Assembly: GCA_019779905.1 (NCBI GenBank)
Contig: JABAKE010000003.1
Location: 305,835 to 369,834 of the forward strand
Reading direction: 5' to 3'
Origin: Modestobacter lapidis
GTDB lineage: Bacteria > Actinomycetota > Actinomycetes > Mycobacteriales > Geodermatophilaceae
Length of the DNA: 64,000 nt
This document shows, piece by piece, positions 33,410-42,441 of the stretch (positions are counted from its first letter, which is position 1; every line of letters starts with the position of its first letter). The translations under genes were made by a program, and so were the position numbers. The notes under the pieces are model-generated. The model was not told the DNA's origin. It saw only the letters and a program-made list of their open reading frames with translations, and did not search any database.

Positions 33410-34167
33410 GAATCGCCGCGGTGCAGCACGACATCGTCTGGGAGGACCGCGACGCGAACTTCGCCCGGCTCGCCCCGCAGGTGGCCCGGGCGGTGGGGGC
33501 CGGTGCGGAGCTGGTGCTGCTCACCGAGACGTTCTCCACCGGCTTCTCCATGACGCCGGGCATCGGCGAGCCCGAGGGCGGACCGTCGGCCCGGTTCCTC
33601 ACCGCGCAGGCCGCCGAGCACGGCGTCTGGGTCGGCGGCACCTGCCCCGAGGTGGCCGACGACGGCGAGCTGCCCTACAACTCCTTCGTGCTGGCCGGCC
33701 CGGACGGCACCATCCACCGCTACCGCAAGCTGCACCCCTTCACCCACGCCGGCGAGCACGAGCGGTTCCGCGCCGGGCAGGCGCCCGTCACCGTCGAGGT
33801 GGGCGGTCTGCGGGTCACCCCGTTCATCTGCTACGACCTGCGCTTCGCCGACGTGTTCTGGCGCGCCGCCCCGGACACCGACGTCTACCTGGTGCCGGCG
33901 AACTGGCCGAGCCCGCGCCGGCTGCACTGGCAGACGCTGCTGCAGGCCCGGGCGATCGAGAACCAGGCCTACGTCGTCGGCTGCAACCGGGTCGGGACGG
34001 CGGGCGACGGCACCGAGCACGCCGGCGACAGCCGGATCGTCAGTCCGATGGGGGAGCTGCTCGCGACGGCTTCGGGCACCGAGACGCTGGTGCTGGCCGA
34101 CGTCGACGCCACCGAGGTGGCGGCCACCCGCGACCGGCTGCGCTTCCTGCCCGACCGCCGCCGCTGA
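33406..34167 (+). CDS. Omega-amidase-type carbon-nitrogen hydrolase (Nit2/YafV family)
   Basis: 253 residues, ATG overlapping the preceding stop. Nitrilase-superfamily triad is present: Glu41 (LLTETFSTGF), Lys108 (YRKLHPFTHAGEHE) and Cys142 (FICYDLRFADV). PANWPSPRRLHWQTLLQARAIENQAYVVGCNRVG is typical of omega-amidases, which convert 2-oxoglutaramate (or 2-oxosuccinamate) to the oxo-acid and ammonia. Coupling to the aminotransferase supports this specific role. A double palindrome follows the stop. Confidence 0.9.
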   Translation: MRIAAVQHDIVWEDRDANFARLAPQVARAVGAGAELVLLTETFSTGFSMTPGIGEPEGGPSARFLTAQAAEHGVWVGGTCPEVADDGELPYNSFVLAGPDGTIHRYRKLHPFTHAGEHERFRAGQAPVTVEVGGLRVTPFICYDLRFADVFWRAAPDTDVYLVPANWPSPRRLHWQTLLQARAIENQAYVVGCNRVGTAGDGTEHAGDSRIVSPMGELLATASGTETLVLADVDATEVAATRDRLRFLPDRRR

Positions 34168-34171
34168 CGGG

Positions 34172-34216
34172 CTTTCGGTACCGAAAGGCCGGGGCTTTCG
34201 GTACCGAAAGCCCCGG
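34172..34216. terminator. Double loop-less palindrome between convergent genes
   Basis: CTTTCGGTACCGAAAG occurs at 34172-34187 and again at 34194-34211 as part of a perfect 28-bp palindrome (34189-34216) with CCGGGG/CCCCGG arms. It follows the omega-amidase stop by four bases and precedes the end of the convergent ktrA gene. Confidence 0.8.
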
Positions 34217-34224
34217 CGGGGGTC

Positions 34225-34917
34225 TCAGCCGAGGTGGCTGAAGCGTTCGGCCGCCTGGGTCCGGCCGGCCACGATGATCATGTCCTCCGGGTGGACCACC
34301 GTGTCGGCCGTCGCGTACGTGAAGCCCTCCCCGCGGCGGTGCACGGCGACGACCGTGACGTCGTGCCTGCTGCGGATGCCGGTGTCGCCGAGCCGCTTGC
34401 CGATCATCTCCGCCGGCGGGCAGGTCTTGACCATCGCGAAGTCGTCCTCGAACTGGATGTAGTCGAGGACGGCGCCGCGTACGAGGTGGGCGACGCGGCG
34501 GCCCATGTCCGCCTCGGGGAAGACGACGTGGGCGACGCCGAGCTGGGTGAGGATCCGGCCGTGTGCCTCGCTCAGCGCCTTCGCCCAGACCTGCTTGATC
34601 CCGAAGCTGACCAGCAGCGACGCGGTGAGGATGCTGGACTCGATGTGGGTGCCGATGCCCACGACGGCGTACTCGAAGTCGGCGACGGCGAGCTGGCGGA
34701 GCGCCTCCTCCTTCGTGCTGTCGGTGCGCACCACCTGGCTCAGCCGGCCGTTGAGCGCCTGCACGATGTCCGGGTCGGCGTCGATGCCGAGCACCTCGGT
34801 GCCGCCGGCCATGAGTTCCAGGGCCAGCGCCGACCCGAAGCGGCCGAGGCCGATGACGACGACGGCGCCGGTGGTGGACCGGTCGTCGGGGCGGCGGGGG
34901 CGCAGCAGGCTAGCCAA
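34225..34917 (-). CDS. ktrA: K+ uptake regulatory subunit (TrkA/KtrA, RCK domain)
   Basis: 230 residues, ATG at 34917, overlapping the 3' end of ktrB by eight bases. RCK_N Rossmann fold: GAVVVIGLGRFGSALALELM and a conserved acidic end of strand 2 (LGIDADPDIV), which binds nucleotide. An RCK_C-like part follows (VVAVHRRGEGFTYATADTVV). It gates the KtrB-type channel in the membrane in response to ATP/ADP or NAD(H). Confidence 0.92.
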   Translation of the reverse strand: MASLLRPRRPDDRSTTGAVVVIGLGRFGSALALELMAGGTEVLGIDADPDIVQALNGRLSQVVRTDSTKEEALRQLAVADFEYAVVGIGTHIESSILTASLLVSFGIKQVWAKALSEAHGRILTQLGVAHVVFPEADMGRRVAHLVRGAVLDYIQFEDDFAMVKTCPPAEMIGKRLGDTGIRSRHDVTVVAVHRRGEGFTYATADTVVHPEDMIIVAGRTQAAERFSHLG

Positions 34918-36325
34918 TGACGGGTCGCTCCTTCGGGAGGTCGTACAGCTGCCGGCGCTGCCGGAGGGCCAGCGCCGAGGCCAGTGTGATCGGGCCGAGC
35001 CGGCCGATGAACATCAGCACCACCAGGATCAGCTGGCCGGCCGTCGGCAGGTCGGCGGTGATGCCGGTCGACAGCCCGACGGTCGCGAATGCGGAGATCA
35101 CCTCGAACAGCACCTGGTCCAGGCTGAACCGGGTGAGCGGCAGCAGCACCAGGGTCGGCACGATGACCCCGGCCACCGACAGCAGGGCGACCGCGGTGGC
35201 CTGGCGGTGCACCGAGCGGGGCAGCCGCTTGCCGAACACGTTGACCGCAGCCTCCCCCCGCGCCTCGGCGTAGATGACGAAGAAGAGCACCAGGAACGTG
35301 GTCACCTTGATGCCGCCACCGGTGCCGGCCGGCCCGGCGCCGATGAACATCAGCACGTCGGTCACCAGCCAGCTGCCCGGCCGCATCTCCCCGGTGTCGA
35401 CGACGTTGAACCCGCCGGAGCGGGGCATCACCGCGGTGGTGAACCCGGCCAGCAGTTTGCCGCCGATGCCGAGCGGGCCGAGCGTGTCCTCGTTCTGCCA
35501 CTCCTGGGCCGTGAGCACCAGCGTGCCCAGGGCCAGCAGCCCGGCGGTGCCGGCGAGCACCAGCCGGGTGTTCATCGTCCACAGCCGGGGCACCCGCAGG
35601 TCGCGGCGCAGCTGGAACAGCACCGGGAAGCCGATCCCCCCCAGGATGACCGCCACGTCGATGGGCAGCAGCACCCAGGGGTCGGTGGCGAAGCGCACCA
35701 GGCTGTCCGGGTAGAGCGACACGCCGCCGTTGTTGAAGGCCTCGACGCCGTGCCAGACGCCCAGCCACAGCGCCCGGGGGAACGGCTCGTCGTACCCGCC
35801 GACGAAGCGGAGCGTGAGCGCCAGGGAGACCACGGCCTCGATGAGCAGGCTGACCGCCGTGACCCCCAGCAGTACCCGCCGGACGTCGCCGACCCCGATG
35901 CTGCGGGCCTCGGCCACGACGTTCAGTCGGGCCCGTACGCCCAGCCGGCGGGCGAGCAGGAGGGCCAGCACCGAGGTGAGCGTCATGATGCCCAGGCCGC
36001 CCACCTGGACCAGGCCCAGGACCACGGCCTGCCCGAGGCCGCTCCAGTAGGTGCCGGTGTCGACGACGGTGAGCCCGGTCAGCGAGATCGACGTGGTGGC
36101 GGTGAACAACGCCGTGACCAGGCCGGCACCGTCCGGTCCGCGCCGGGCCACCGGCAGCGCCAGTAGCAGGGTGCCGGTGGCGATGGCGATGCCGTAGGCC
36201 GCGACCACCGCCTGCGCCGGGTGCCACTGCCGCCGGGGCGGCCGCCACGGCTGCCCGGGGGCGCCGGCCCCGGGGGCAGCGCCGGACCCGGGCCGCTCGG
36301 CCGAGCTCCTCCGGGTCCGGACCAC
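34910..36325 (-). CDS. ktrB: K+ uptake membrane subunit (TrkH/KtrB family)
   Basis: 471 residues from GTG at 36325. The four P-loop motifs of the superfamily can be seen: SISLTGLTVV, FNNGGVSLYPD, GAGPAGTGGGIKVTT and ATVGLSTGIT. An N-terminal Pro/Gly/Arg-rich region (~35 residues) precedes the first helix. Imports K+, probably with Na+, together with the KtrA-like protein. A TAGGGT -10 box six bases before the GTG suggests a leaderless transcript. Confidence 0.93.
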   Translation of the reverse strand: MVRTRRSSAERPGSGAAPGAGAPGQPWRPPRRQWHPAQAVVAAYGIAIATGTLLLALPVARRGPDGAGLVTALFTATTSISLTGLTVVDTGTYWSGLGQAVVLGLVQVGGLGIMTLTSVLALLLARRLGVRARLNVVAEARSIGVGDVRRVLLGVTAVSLLIEAVVSLALTLRFVGGYDEPFPRALWLGVWHGVEAFNNGGVSLYPDSLVRFATDPWVLLPIDVAVILGGIGFPVLFQLRRDLRVPRLWTMNTRLVLAGTAGLLALGTLVLTAQEWQNEDTLGPLGIGGKLLAGFTTAVMPRSGGFNVVDTGEMRPGSWLVTDVLMFIGAGPAGTGGGIKVTTFLVLFFVIYAEARGEAAVNVFGKRLPRSVHRQATAVALLSVAGVIVPTLVLLPLTRFSLDQVLFEVISAFATVGLSTGITADLPTAGQLILVVLMFIGRLGPITLASALALRQRRQLYDLPKERPVIG

Positions 36326-36331
36326 CCGAGC

Positions 36332-36337
36332 ACCCTA
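36332..36337 (-). promoter_or_regulatory. -10 box of ktrB (leaderless)
   Basis: TAGGGT on the minus strand, six bases before the GTG at 36325, so transcription should begin at the start codon. Confidence 0.5.
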
Positions 36338-36397
36338 GGACGGCCGGGGGCCCGGTGGCGCCACGAGCCGCGGCGGTACGCCGGGCGTCGGCTCCGG

Positions 36398-37825
36398 TCA
36401 GCAGGGCCGGTTCGCGGCGCCGTCCCGCCCGGTCGCGCGCTCGATGCGCCAGTCGCCGGCGGCGTCCCGGACGAGCAGGTAGTCCAGGGTCCACCGGGTG
36501 CAGGTCTCGCCGTCCGGACCCATGCCTCGGGCCTGCAGGCTGGTGAAGCCGAGGCCGACGAGGACACCGTCGTCCCGCTCGGTCACCTCGAGCAGGGTGA
36601 AGTCGGTGTTGTAGGAGGTGCGGGTGCTGTCGGCGAACTCGGCAGGGCTGAGCGTCGCCTGCAGCCGCGGGCCCAGCACCGCGTAGGCGGTCGCGTAGTC
36701 ACCGGTGTTGATGCCGAGGAAGTAGTCGGTCAGGGCGTCCAGGGGGCCGGGGGCGGGGTTGCGGTCCAGCTCCGGGTCGCTCCCGGTGCTGGGGCCCAGC
36801 GCGCCGGGGCAGATCGCCGCCGGCTGCGGCCGGGGGGCGGTGCGCCAGCCGGTGAACGCCGGGCCGGCCTGGGTCGCGGGCACCGCGTACGCGATCCCGT
36901 TGGCGTCGGTGAGCAGCGCGTCGACCAGCCCGACGACGTCGCCGGAGGCGGTGAGCAACGGCCCACCGCTGTTGCCCGGGTTCACCGGGGTGTCGGTCTG
37001 GATCAGCCCCGGCCGCTCCCGTCCGTCGACGGAGATGGTGCGGTCCAGGCCGCTGATCCCGCCCTGGGTCATCGTGATCGGCTGGCGCAGCGGGAACCCG
37101 ATGGCGGCCACCGGGGTGCCCACCTCGGGCTCCCGCGTGGCGAGGGTGAACAGGTGGCCGGTCAGCGGGCGCTCGGTCTGCACCAGCGCCAGGTCGCGGG
37201 CCGGGTCGCTGCCGATGACGACCCCGGTGGTGCGCTGCTCGCCGACCGCCAGGCTGATGACGGCCGCCTCGGACACCACGTGCTCCACGGTGGCCACGAG
37301 CGTCGGGGACAGCAGGAACCCGGTGCCGACCCCGTCGCCGTCGCAGCTGACCGTCTCGATCCGCACGACGCCGTCGCTGCTCCGCTCGTAGAGCGCGGCG
37401 AACGACGTCGTCGGGTCGGCGGTGGAGGTCGACGGGGTCGACGGGGCGGTCGTGCTCGCCGGGACCGTGGTCGTGGCGGCCGTGCTTCCCGGGGTCGTCG
37501 TTCCCGGGGCCGTGGTTCCCGGCGGCGTGGTTCCCGGCCGGGGGGTACCGGGCGGCGCCGCGTCGGGGCCGGCGACGGCCGCCGCGACCGGCCCGGTGGT
37601 GGACGACCGGGAGGCGACCGTGTCGATGGCGAGATAGGTGCCCGCCGCCCCGGCCAGCACGACGACGGCGGCCGCACCCGCGACCAGCCACGTCCGCGAG
37701 CCGGCGCCCCGGCGCGGCGGGGGCCACTCCGGCGGGCCGGCCGGCAACGGTCGGACCGGCGCGCCGCACCGGGCGCAGAACGAGTCCTGGTCGGCCGGCC
37801 ACTGGCCACATCGGGTGCACTGCAC
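36398..37825 (-). CDS. Membrane-anchored trypsin-like (HtrA-type) serine protease with N-terminal zinc ribbon
   Basis: 475 residues, GTG at 37825. Order: zinc ribbon MQCTRCGQWPADQDSFCARC (Cys3, 6, 17, 20), one membrane helix (residues 45-66), a Thr/Pro/Gly-rich extracytoplasmic linker (about 75-140), the protease domain, and a C-terminal ~110-residue domain. The triad is complete: His182 (TVEHVV), Asp211 (DPARDLALV) and Ser286 (PGNSGGPLL). No PDZ domain is recognisable; the C-terminal part (YFLGINTGDYATAYAVLGP) looks like an NTF2/DUF4878-type fold. Probably a surface quality-control or signalling protease. Confidence 0.85.
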   Translation of the reverse strand: MQCTRCGQWPADQDSFCARCGAPVRPLPAGPPEWPPPRRGAGSRTWLVAGAAAVVVLAGAAGTYLAIDTVASRSSTTGPVAAAVAGPDAAPPGTPRPGTTPPGTTAPGTTTPGSTAATTTVPASTTAPSTPSTSTADPTTSFAALYERSSDGVVRIETVSCDGDGVGTGFLLSPTLVATVEHVVSEAAVISLAVGEQRTTGVVIGSDPARDLALVQTERPLTGHLFTLATREPEVGTPVAAIGFPLRQPITMTQGGISGLDRTISVDGRERPGLIQTDTPVNPGNSGGPLLTASGDVVGLVDALLTDANGIAYAVPATQAGPAFTGWRTAPRPQPAAICPGALGPSTGSDPELDRNPAPGPLDALTDYFLGINTGDYATAYAVLGPRLQATLSPAEFADSTRTSYNTDFTLLEVTERDDGVLVGLGFTSLQARGMGPDGETCTRWTLDYLLVRDAAGDWRIERATGRDGAANRPC

Positions 37826-37997
37826 GGTCGGGCCCCCGTTCCGCGGTGGAGGGCGCGGTCCGCGCAGGCACCTCCGTGGGAGGCAGCGTGCTGGGTCGGC
37901 GGCCGGCGGTGGCCCGCCGCCGGCCGCGGGCCGGCGCCGGCTGGCGCGCCGTCATCCACGGTGGCCGGACGACCGCGGCCGGCCGAACCGTCCGGTG

Positions 37998-39644
37998 TCA
38001 GGCCGGCCGGCCGCGGCCCTCGCGGAGCAGCCTGATCAGCGCGTTGGTGGAGGAGTCGGCGTCGTACGTGGGTGCCTGCTCGTCCTGCAGCTTCGGCGCC
38101 AGCTGGGCGGCCATCACCTTGCCCAGCTCCACGCCCCACTGGTCGAAGGAGTTGATCCCCCAGACCACGCCCTGGGTGAACACCCGGTGCTCGTAGGCGG
38201 CCACCAGCTGGCCGAGCACGTGCGGGGTGAGCGCCGGCGCGATGATCGCGTTCGTGGGGTGGTTGCCCGGCATCACCTTGTGCGGGACGACGCCGGCCGC
38301 CGTCCCGTCCGCGGCGACCTCCTCGGCGGTCCGGCCGAAGGCCAGCGCGCGGGGCTGGGCGAGGAAGTTGGCCAGGAACAGGTCGTGCATGCCGTCGAGG
38401 TCGCGGTCGGCGGAGAGGTCGCCGGGGCGGGCGAAGGCGAGGAAGTCGGCCGGCACCAGCACCGTGCCCTGGTGCAGCAGTTGGTAGAAGGCGTGCTGGC
38501 CGTTCGTGCCCGGCTCGCCCCACACGATCTCGCCCGTGGCCACGTCCACCGGCGATCCGTCCAGCGTGACCGACTTGCCGTTGGACTCCATGCACAGCTG
38601 CTGCAGGTAGGCCGGGAAGCGGGCCAGGTACTGGGAGTAGGGGAGCACCGCCTGGGTCTGGGCACCGAAGAAGTCGACGTACCAGAGCGAGATCAGCCCG
38701 AGCAGGGCCGGCAGGTTCTCCTCGTAGGGCGCGGTGCGGAAGTGCTCGTCGACGGTGTGGAAGCCGTCGAGCATCTCCCGGTAGTGCGCCGGCCCGATGG
38801 CGACCATCAGCGAGAGCCCCACGGCCGAGGTGAACGAGTACCGGCCGCCGACCCAGTCCCAGAACCCGAACATGTTCTCGGTGTCGATGCCGAAATCGGC
38901 CACCTTCGCCGCGTTGGTGGACACGGCGACGAAGTGCCGGGCCACCGCCGACTCGTCCCCGCCCAGCCCGTCGACCAGCCAGCGACGGGCCTGGGTGGCG
39001 TTGGTCAGCGTCTCCTGGGTGGTGAACGTCTTGGACACGACGATGAACAGCGTCGTCGCGGGGTCGAGGTCGCCGGTGGCCTCGGCCAGGTCGGTCGGGT
39101 CGATGTTGGAGACGAACCGGAACGTGAGCGCGCGATCGGAGAAGTCGCGCAGCGCCTGGTAGGCCATCGCCGGACCGAGATCGCTGCCGCCGATGCCGAT
39201 GTTGACCACCGTGCGGATCCGCTGCCCGGTGTGCCCGGTCCAGTCGCCGCTGCGCACCCGGTCGGCGAAGGTCGCCATCCGGTCGAGCACCTCGTGCACG
39301 TCGGCGGCGACGTCCTGGCCGTCGACGACGACGCCTGCGGTGCGCGGGTCCCGCAGGGCGGTGTGCAGCACGGCGCGGTCCTCGGTGCTGTTGACGTGCG
39401 CCCCACCGAACATCGCCTCGGTCCGCTCGCGCAGCCCGGCCCGCTCGGCCAGCGCGGCGAGCAGCCGCACGGTCTCTGCGGTGAGCCGGTTCTTCGAGTA
39501 GTCGAGGTACAGGTCCCCGGCCCGGACGGTCAGCGTGGCGCCGCGGTCGGGGTCGCCGGCGAAGAGTTCCCGGAGGTGCACGTCCCGGACCTGCCGGTGG
39601 TGCTCGGCCAGGGCCTGCCACTCGGGTGTCTCGTCGATCGCCAT
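37998..39644 (-). CDS. pgi: Glucose-6-phosphate isomerase
   Basis: 548 residues from the ATG at 39644 (GGAGGACGG upstream); frames extending to 40535 only overlap the next gene antisense. PGI signatures: [31 protein letters not shown], and [13 protein letters not shown] near the C-terminus. The catalytic Glu lies in MESNGKSV and the His in GNHPTNAI. Interconverts glucose 6-phosphate and fructose 6-phosphate in the cytosol. No other glycolysis genes are adjacent. Confidence 0.96.
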   Translation of the reverse strand: MAIDETPEWQALAEHHRQVRDVHLRELFAGDPDRGATLTVRAGDLYLDYSKNRLTAETVRLLAALAERAGLRERTEAMFGGAHVNSTEDRAVLHTALRDPRTAGVVVDGQDVAADVHEVLDRMATFADRVRSGDWTGHTGQRIRTVVNIGIGGSDLGPAMAYQALRDFSDRALTFRFVSNIDPTDLAEATGDLDPATTLFIVVSKTFTTQETLTNATQARRWLVDGLGGDESAVARHFVAVSTNAAKVADFGIDTENMFGFWDWVGGRYSFTSAVGLSLMVAIGPAHYREMLDGFHTVDEHFRTAPYEENLPALLGLISLWYVDFFGAQTQAVLPYSQYLARFPAYLQQLCMESNGKSVTLDGSPVDVATGEIVWGEPGTNGQHAFYQLLHQGTVLVPADFLAFARPGDLSADRDLDGMHDLFLANFLAQPRALAFGRTAEEVAADGTAAGVVPHKVMPGNHPTNAIIAPALTPHVLGQLVAAYEHRVFTQGVVWGINSFDQWGVELGKVMAAQLAPKLQDEQAPTYDADSSTNALIRLLREGRGRPA

Positions 39645-39733
39645 GCCGTCCTCCTGCTCCACGGTCGTCCCGGCGAAACCCTGCCAGTCCAGGCCCCGCG
39701 GCGCCCGGCGCGGCGGTCGCGGCGGTCGGGGGG

Positions 39734-40399
39734 TCAGGGTCCCGGGCTCGACGGCGCGGGGACGTCCGCCGCCCGGCGGCCCTCCAGGAAGTAGGCACCG
39801 AGCGCGCCGGCCAGGGTGGCGAACACGGCCACGGAGTAGACCGCGAGCACCACGTCCAGCACCCGGGCCAGCTGGCCCCCGGCGGACAGCGGCTCCCCGA
39901 CGACGGTCGCGAGGGCGGTGTCGTACAGGGCGACGCCGTAGACCTCGTAGGCGCCCACCACGTACAGCAGTTGGCTGGTGCCCAGCACCACCACGCCGGT
40001 GACGGCGGCCAGCCAGCCGATCCGGCCGGTCAGCAGCCGGCCGGCCGACCGGGAACCGCGCACCGCGGCGGACACGACCCCGCCCACCCGCGCCGCCCGC
40101 AGCAGGGACAGCGCGCGGGCGAACCGCAGGAAGGGCAGGGCCAGGAAGAGCACCTGCCACCAGTTGCGCCGCCAGAAGCGGCGCTGGTCGCGCGCGGTGA
40201 CGGCACGGAAGGCGAACTCCGCCACGAACACCGCCCAGCACAGCCAGCCGAGCACGGTCAGCGTGGTCACCAGCCGGGGGTCCCGGGCGAGCGACTGCCC
40301 CAGCACCACCAGGACGAAGAACAGGCCGAGCACGCCCATCGGCTTGTCCAGCCGCCGGGCCAGGCCTTCGGACTCCGGATCGGTGCGCCTGCGGTCCAT
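39734..40399 (-). CDS. Voltage-gated-channel-like membrane protein without K+ filter
   Basis: 221 residues, ATG at 40399 with a leaderless TAGGAC box six bases before it. The first four hydrophobic segments resemble a voltage sensor; [17 protein letters not shown] (91-107) looks like an S4 helix with spaced Arg. Two more helices follow, but the pore loop reads [17 protein letters not shown] (159-175) in place of TVGYGD, so K+ selectivity is not expected. It may be a proton or other channel, or a regulatory subunit. Confidence 0.7.
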   Translation of the reverse strand: MDRRRTDPESEGLARRLDKPMGVLGLFFVLVVLGQSLARDPRLVTTLTVLGWLCWAVFVAEFAFRAVTARDQRRFWRRNWWQVLFLALPFLRFARALSLLRAARVGGVVSAAVRGSRSAGRLLTGRIGWLAAVTGVVVLGTSQLLYVVGAYEVYGVALYDTALATVVGEPLSAGGQLARVLDVVLAVYSVAVFATLAGALGAYFLEGRRAADVPAPSSPGP

Positions 40400-40405
40400 G
40401 GCCAG

Positions 40406-40411
40406 GTCCTA
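40406..40411 (-). promoter_or_regulatory. -10 box, leaderless start
   Basis: TAGGAC on the minus strand (within GGGTAGGAC), six bases before the ATG at 40399. Confidence 0.45.
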
Positions 40412-40489
40412 CCCGCCCGCCGTCGGCCATGCTGGTCCCCGACCCCGCCGACCCGGCGCGGAGCCGACGACCGAGGAGCCCAGCCCACC

Positions 40490-41590
40490 GTGACTCGCGC
40501 TGGCACCCCTGCGGGCTCGACCTCCGCAGGACCACGGGCCACCGTGCTGGACCGGATCGAGCGGCGGGTGGCCCGCCACCCGGGCCGGGTGCGTGGCCGC
40601 CCCGTCGGGCTGCTCGTCGTCCGCGTCGCCCGCCGCTTCGCCGCGGTCCGGGTGACCGGCCTGGCCGCCGAGATGAGCTACTACCTCGTCCTGTCGCTGG
40701 TGCCGCTGGTCACCGCGCTGGGGGCCAGCCTGGGCCTGCTGGACTCGCTGCTGGGCGCCGCCGCGGTCCGGGAGATGGAGAACCTGATCACCTCGGGGGT
40801 GCAGGCCGTGCTCAGCCCGGACCTCGCCGCCGACGTCGTCGTCCCCCTGGTCCGGGAGCTGCTGCGGCAGGAGCAGGTGGGGGTGGCGGTCGGCAGCCTG
40901 GCCGGCGCGCTCTGGCTGGGCAGCCGGGTTTTCCGCGCGGCCATGCGGGCCCTCGGCGACGCCTACCGCGTCGAGGAACGGCGGAGCCTGGTCGCGCTGT
41001 GGGGCCTGTCGCTGGCCTTCACCCTCGCAGCCGTCGTGGTGGTCACCGTCCTGCTGAGCCTGCTGGTGGCCGGCCCGCTGCTCGGCGGCGGACGCTGGCT
41101 GGCCGACCTGGTCGGCGCCGGGCGGGTGTTCGAGCAGGTCTGGGCGTACGGCCGCTGGCCGCTGGCGCTCCTGGTCGGCGTGGCCTTCCTGGCCTGGCTC
41201 TACCGGGCGGGGCAGACCGCGGACACCTCGTGGCGGCAGGTGCTCCCCGGGGCCCTGCTCTCCTCGGTCCTGCTCGTCGCCCTGGCCACCGGCTTCCGGC
41301 TGTACGTCGACGTGGCCGGCCCGCGGGGACCGGACGTGCAGAGCGGATCGGACGCGGTGAGCACGGTCGGCCGGTTCATCGGCACCGCCGTGGCCGCGAT
41401 GCTCTTCGGCTGGCTGGCCAGCATCGTGCTGCTGCTGGGTGGGGTGTTCAACGTCGAGTGGCAGGAGACGGCGGGTACGGCGCCGTCCCCGCCGGTCAGC
41501 GGCGGTACGGACGGGCGCGCACGCAGGACACGTCGTGGTCCAGGTCGTCCTCGACGTACTGGGCGAGCACCACCCGCCCCCCGTCGGTGA
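40490..41590 (+). CDS. YihY/BrkB-family membrane protein
   Basis: 366 residues from GTG at 40490 (GAGGAG upstream). [31 protein letters not shown] is the typical first block, with about six membrane helices, and [22 protein letters not shown] is a family loop. Members were once called RNase BN in error; function is unknown, possibly transport or envelope. The last ~35 residues are Arg/Pro-rich and lie antisense to the end of the next minus-strand gene (overlap 41496-41590), so the C-terminus may be a frame read-over. Confidence 0.85.
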   Translation: MTRAGTPAGSTSAGPRATVLDRIERRVARHPGRVRGRPVGLLVVRVARRFAAVRVTGLAAEMSYYLVLSLVPLVTALGASLGLLDSLLGAAAVREMENLITSGVQAVLSPDLAADVVVPLVRELLRQEQVGVAVGSLAGALWLGSRVFRAAMRALGDAYRVEERRSLVALWGLSLAFTLAAVVVVTVLLSLLVAGPLLGGGRWLADLVGAGRVFEQVWAYGRWPLALLVGVAFLAWLYRAGQTADTSWRQVLPGALLSSVLLVALATGFRLYVDVAGPRGPDVQSGSDAVSTVGRFIGTAVAAMLFGWLASIVLLLGGVFNVEWQETAGTAPSPPVSGGTDGRARRTRRGPGRPRRTGRAPPAPRR

Positions 41591-42344
41591 GCGGCGCCTC
41601 GTCGCAGTTCTCCTCGGCGCCCTCCCGCGACAGGGCACCGGCCAGCCAGCTGTCCAGGTCGTGCAGCACGCTGTCGGACCCGACCTCGCCGACGATCAGG
41701 CGCCACTGGTAGCCGGTCGAGTAGATCCCGACCTCGGCGCCGGCGTCCTGCAGGTAGGTGGCCATCCCCTCGAGCGCGGCCCGGTTGCGATCCCGGGCCG
41801 CCGGCGAGCCCGACTGCCAGGTGTTCACCGTCTCCACGTCCAGCCACCAGCGGTGGGCACCCGGGTCGTCGTCGATGCCTGCGTCGCGGGCCGCCGGCTG
41901 GAAGTAGGCGTGCACGGTCACCTGGGCGCGGATCTTCCCGTACACCCAGGAGCACGCCATGGTGTTCCCGCCGTCGCAGGTGCCGTAGGGCGTGTCGGTG
42001 GCGCTGGGCCACGTGCTGACCTGGTCGCGGACCTGCCCCGGGTTGGCGGTGTTGACGTACAGCTGCACCTCCGGCTGACCCCGCAGGTCGCCGGTCGACC
42101 CGTCCGCCCACTCGAGCTGGTCGACCAGGCAGGGATTGATCCGGGTGGCCAGGCCGCCGTTGACCCCGACGATGCCGAAGGCCTGCTCATCGGGCAGCGA
42201 GGTGCCGCACTGCGGATAGGAGACGTCGTAGCCGATCCGGACGTCGCCGCGCGGCTCCCCGGCCGACGCGGGCCCGGACACCCCGAGGACACCGCCGACC
42301 ACGGCCAGGGCCGGAACGACGAGGGCCCGCGGGGTGCTCCTCAT
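41496..42344 (-). CDS. Secreted glycoside hydrolase-like (GH25/DUF1906-type) protein
   Basis: 282 residues from the ATG at 42344. Signal peptide ALVVPALAVVGGVLGVSGPASA. IGYDVSYPQCGTSLPDEQAFGIVGVNGG resembles the first strand and Asp of lysozyme-like TIM barrels; HRWWLDVETVNTWQSG holds a second acidic strand (DVE), and VGIYSTGYQW and LAQYVEDD complete the pattern. Four or five Cys suggest disulfides. Likely acts on cell wall or other polysaccharide outside the cell; activity unproven. Confidence 0.75.
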   Translation of the reverse strand: MRSTPRALVVPALAVVGGVLGVSGPASAGEPRGDVRIGYDVSYPQCGTSLPDEQAFGIVGVNGGLATRINPCLVDQLEWADGSTGDLRGQPEVQLYVNTANPGQVRDQVSTWPSATDTPYGTCDGGNTMACSWVYGKIRAQVTVHAYFQPAARDAGIDDDPGAHRWWLDVETVNTWQSGSPAARDRNRAALEGMATYLQDAGAEVGIYSTGYQWRLIVGEVGSDSVLHDLDSWLAGALSREGAEENCDEAPLTDGGRVVLAQYVEDDLDHDVSCVRARPYRR

Positions 42345-42351
42345 CCCTCCC

Positions 42352-42357
42352 ACTCTA
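42352..42357 (-). promoter_or_regulatory. -10 box, leaderless start
   Basis: TAGAGT on the minus strand, seven bases before the ATG at 42344. Confidence 0.5.
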
Positions 42358-42428
42358 CTGCTGCCCCGCGGTCGTTCCAGGGCCCTCGGCCATCCCCGCC
42401 GCCGACGGGTGGTTCCCGGCCGCGCGGG

Positions 42429-42434
42429 TAGGAG
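42429..42434 (+). promoter_or_regulatory. -10 box, leaderless start
   Basis: TAGGAG, seven bases before the GTG at 42442. Confidence 0.45.
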
Positions 42435-42441
42435 TGCCGCG

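Noticed and set aside
40490..41590. YihY protein as ribonuclease BN
   Set aside because: That name came from a mis-assigned E. coli gene; the protein is an integral membrane protein without nuclease motifs.
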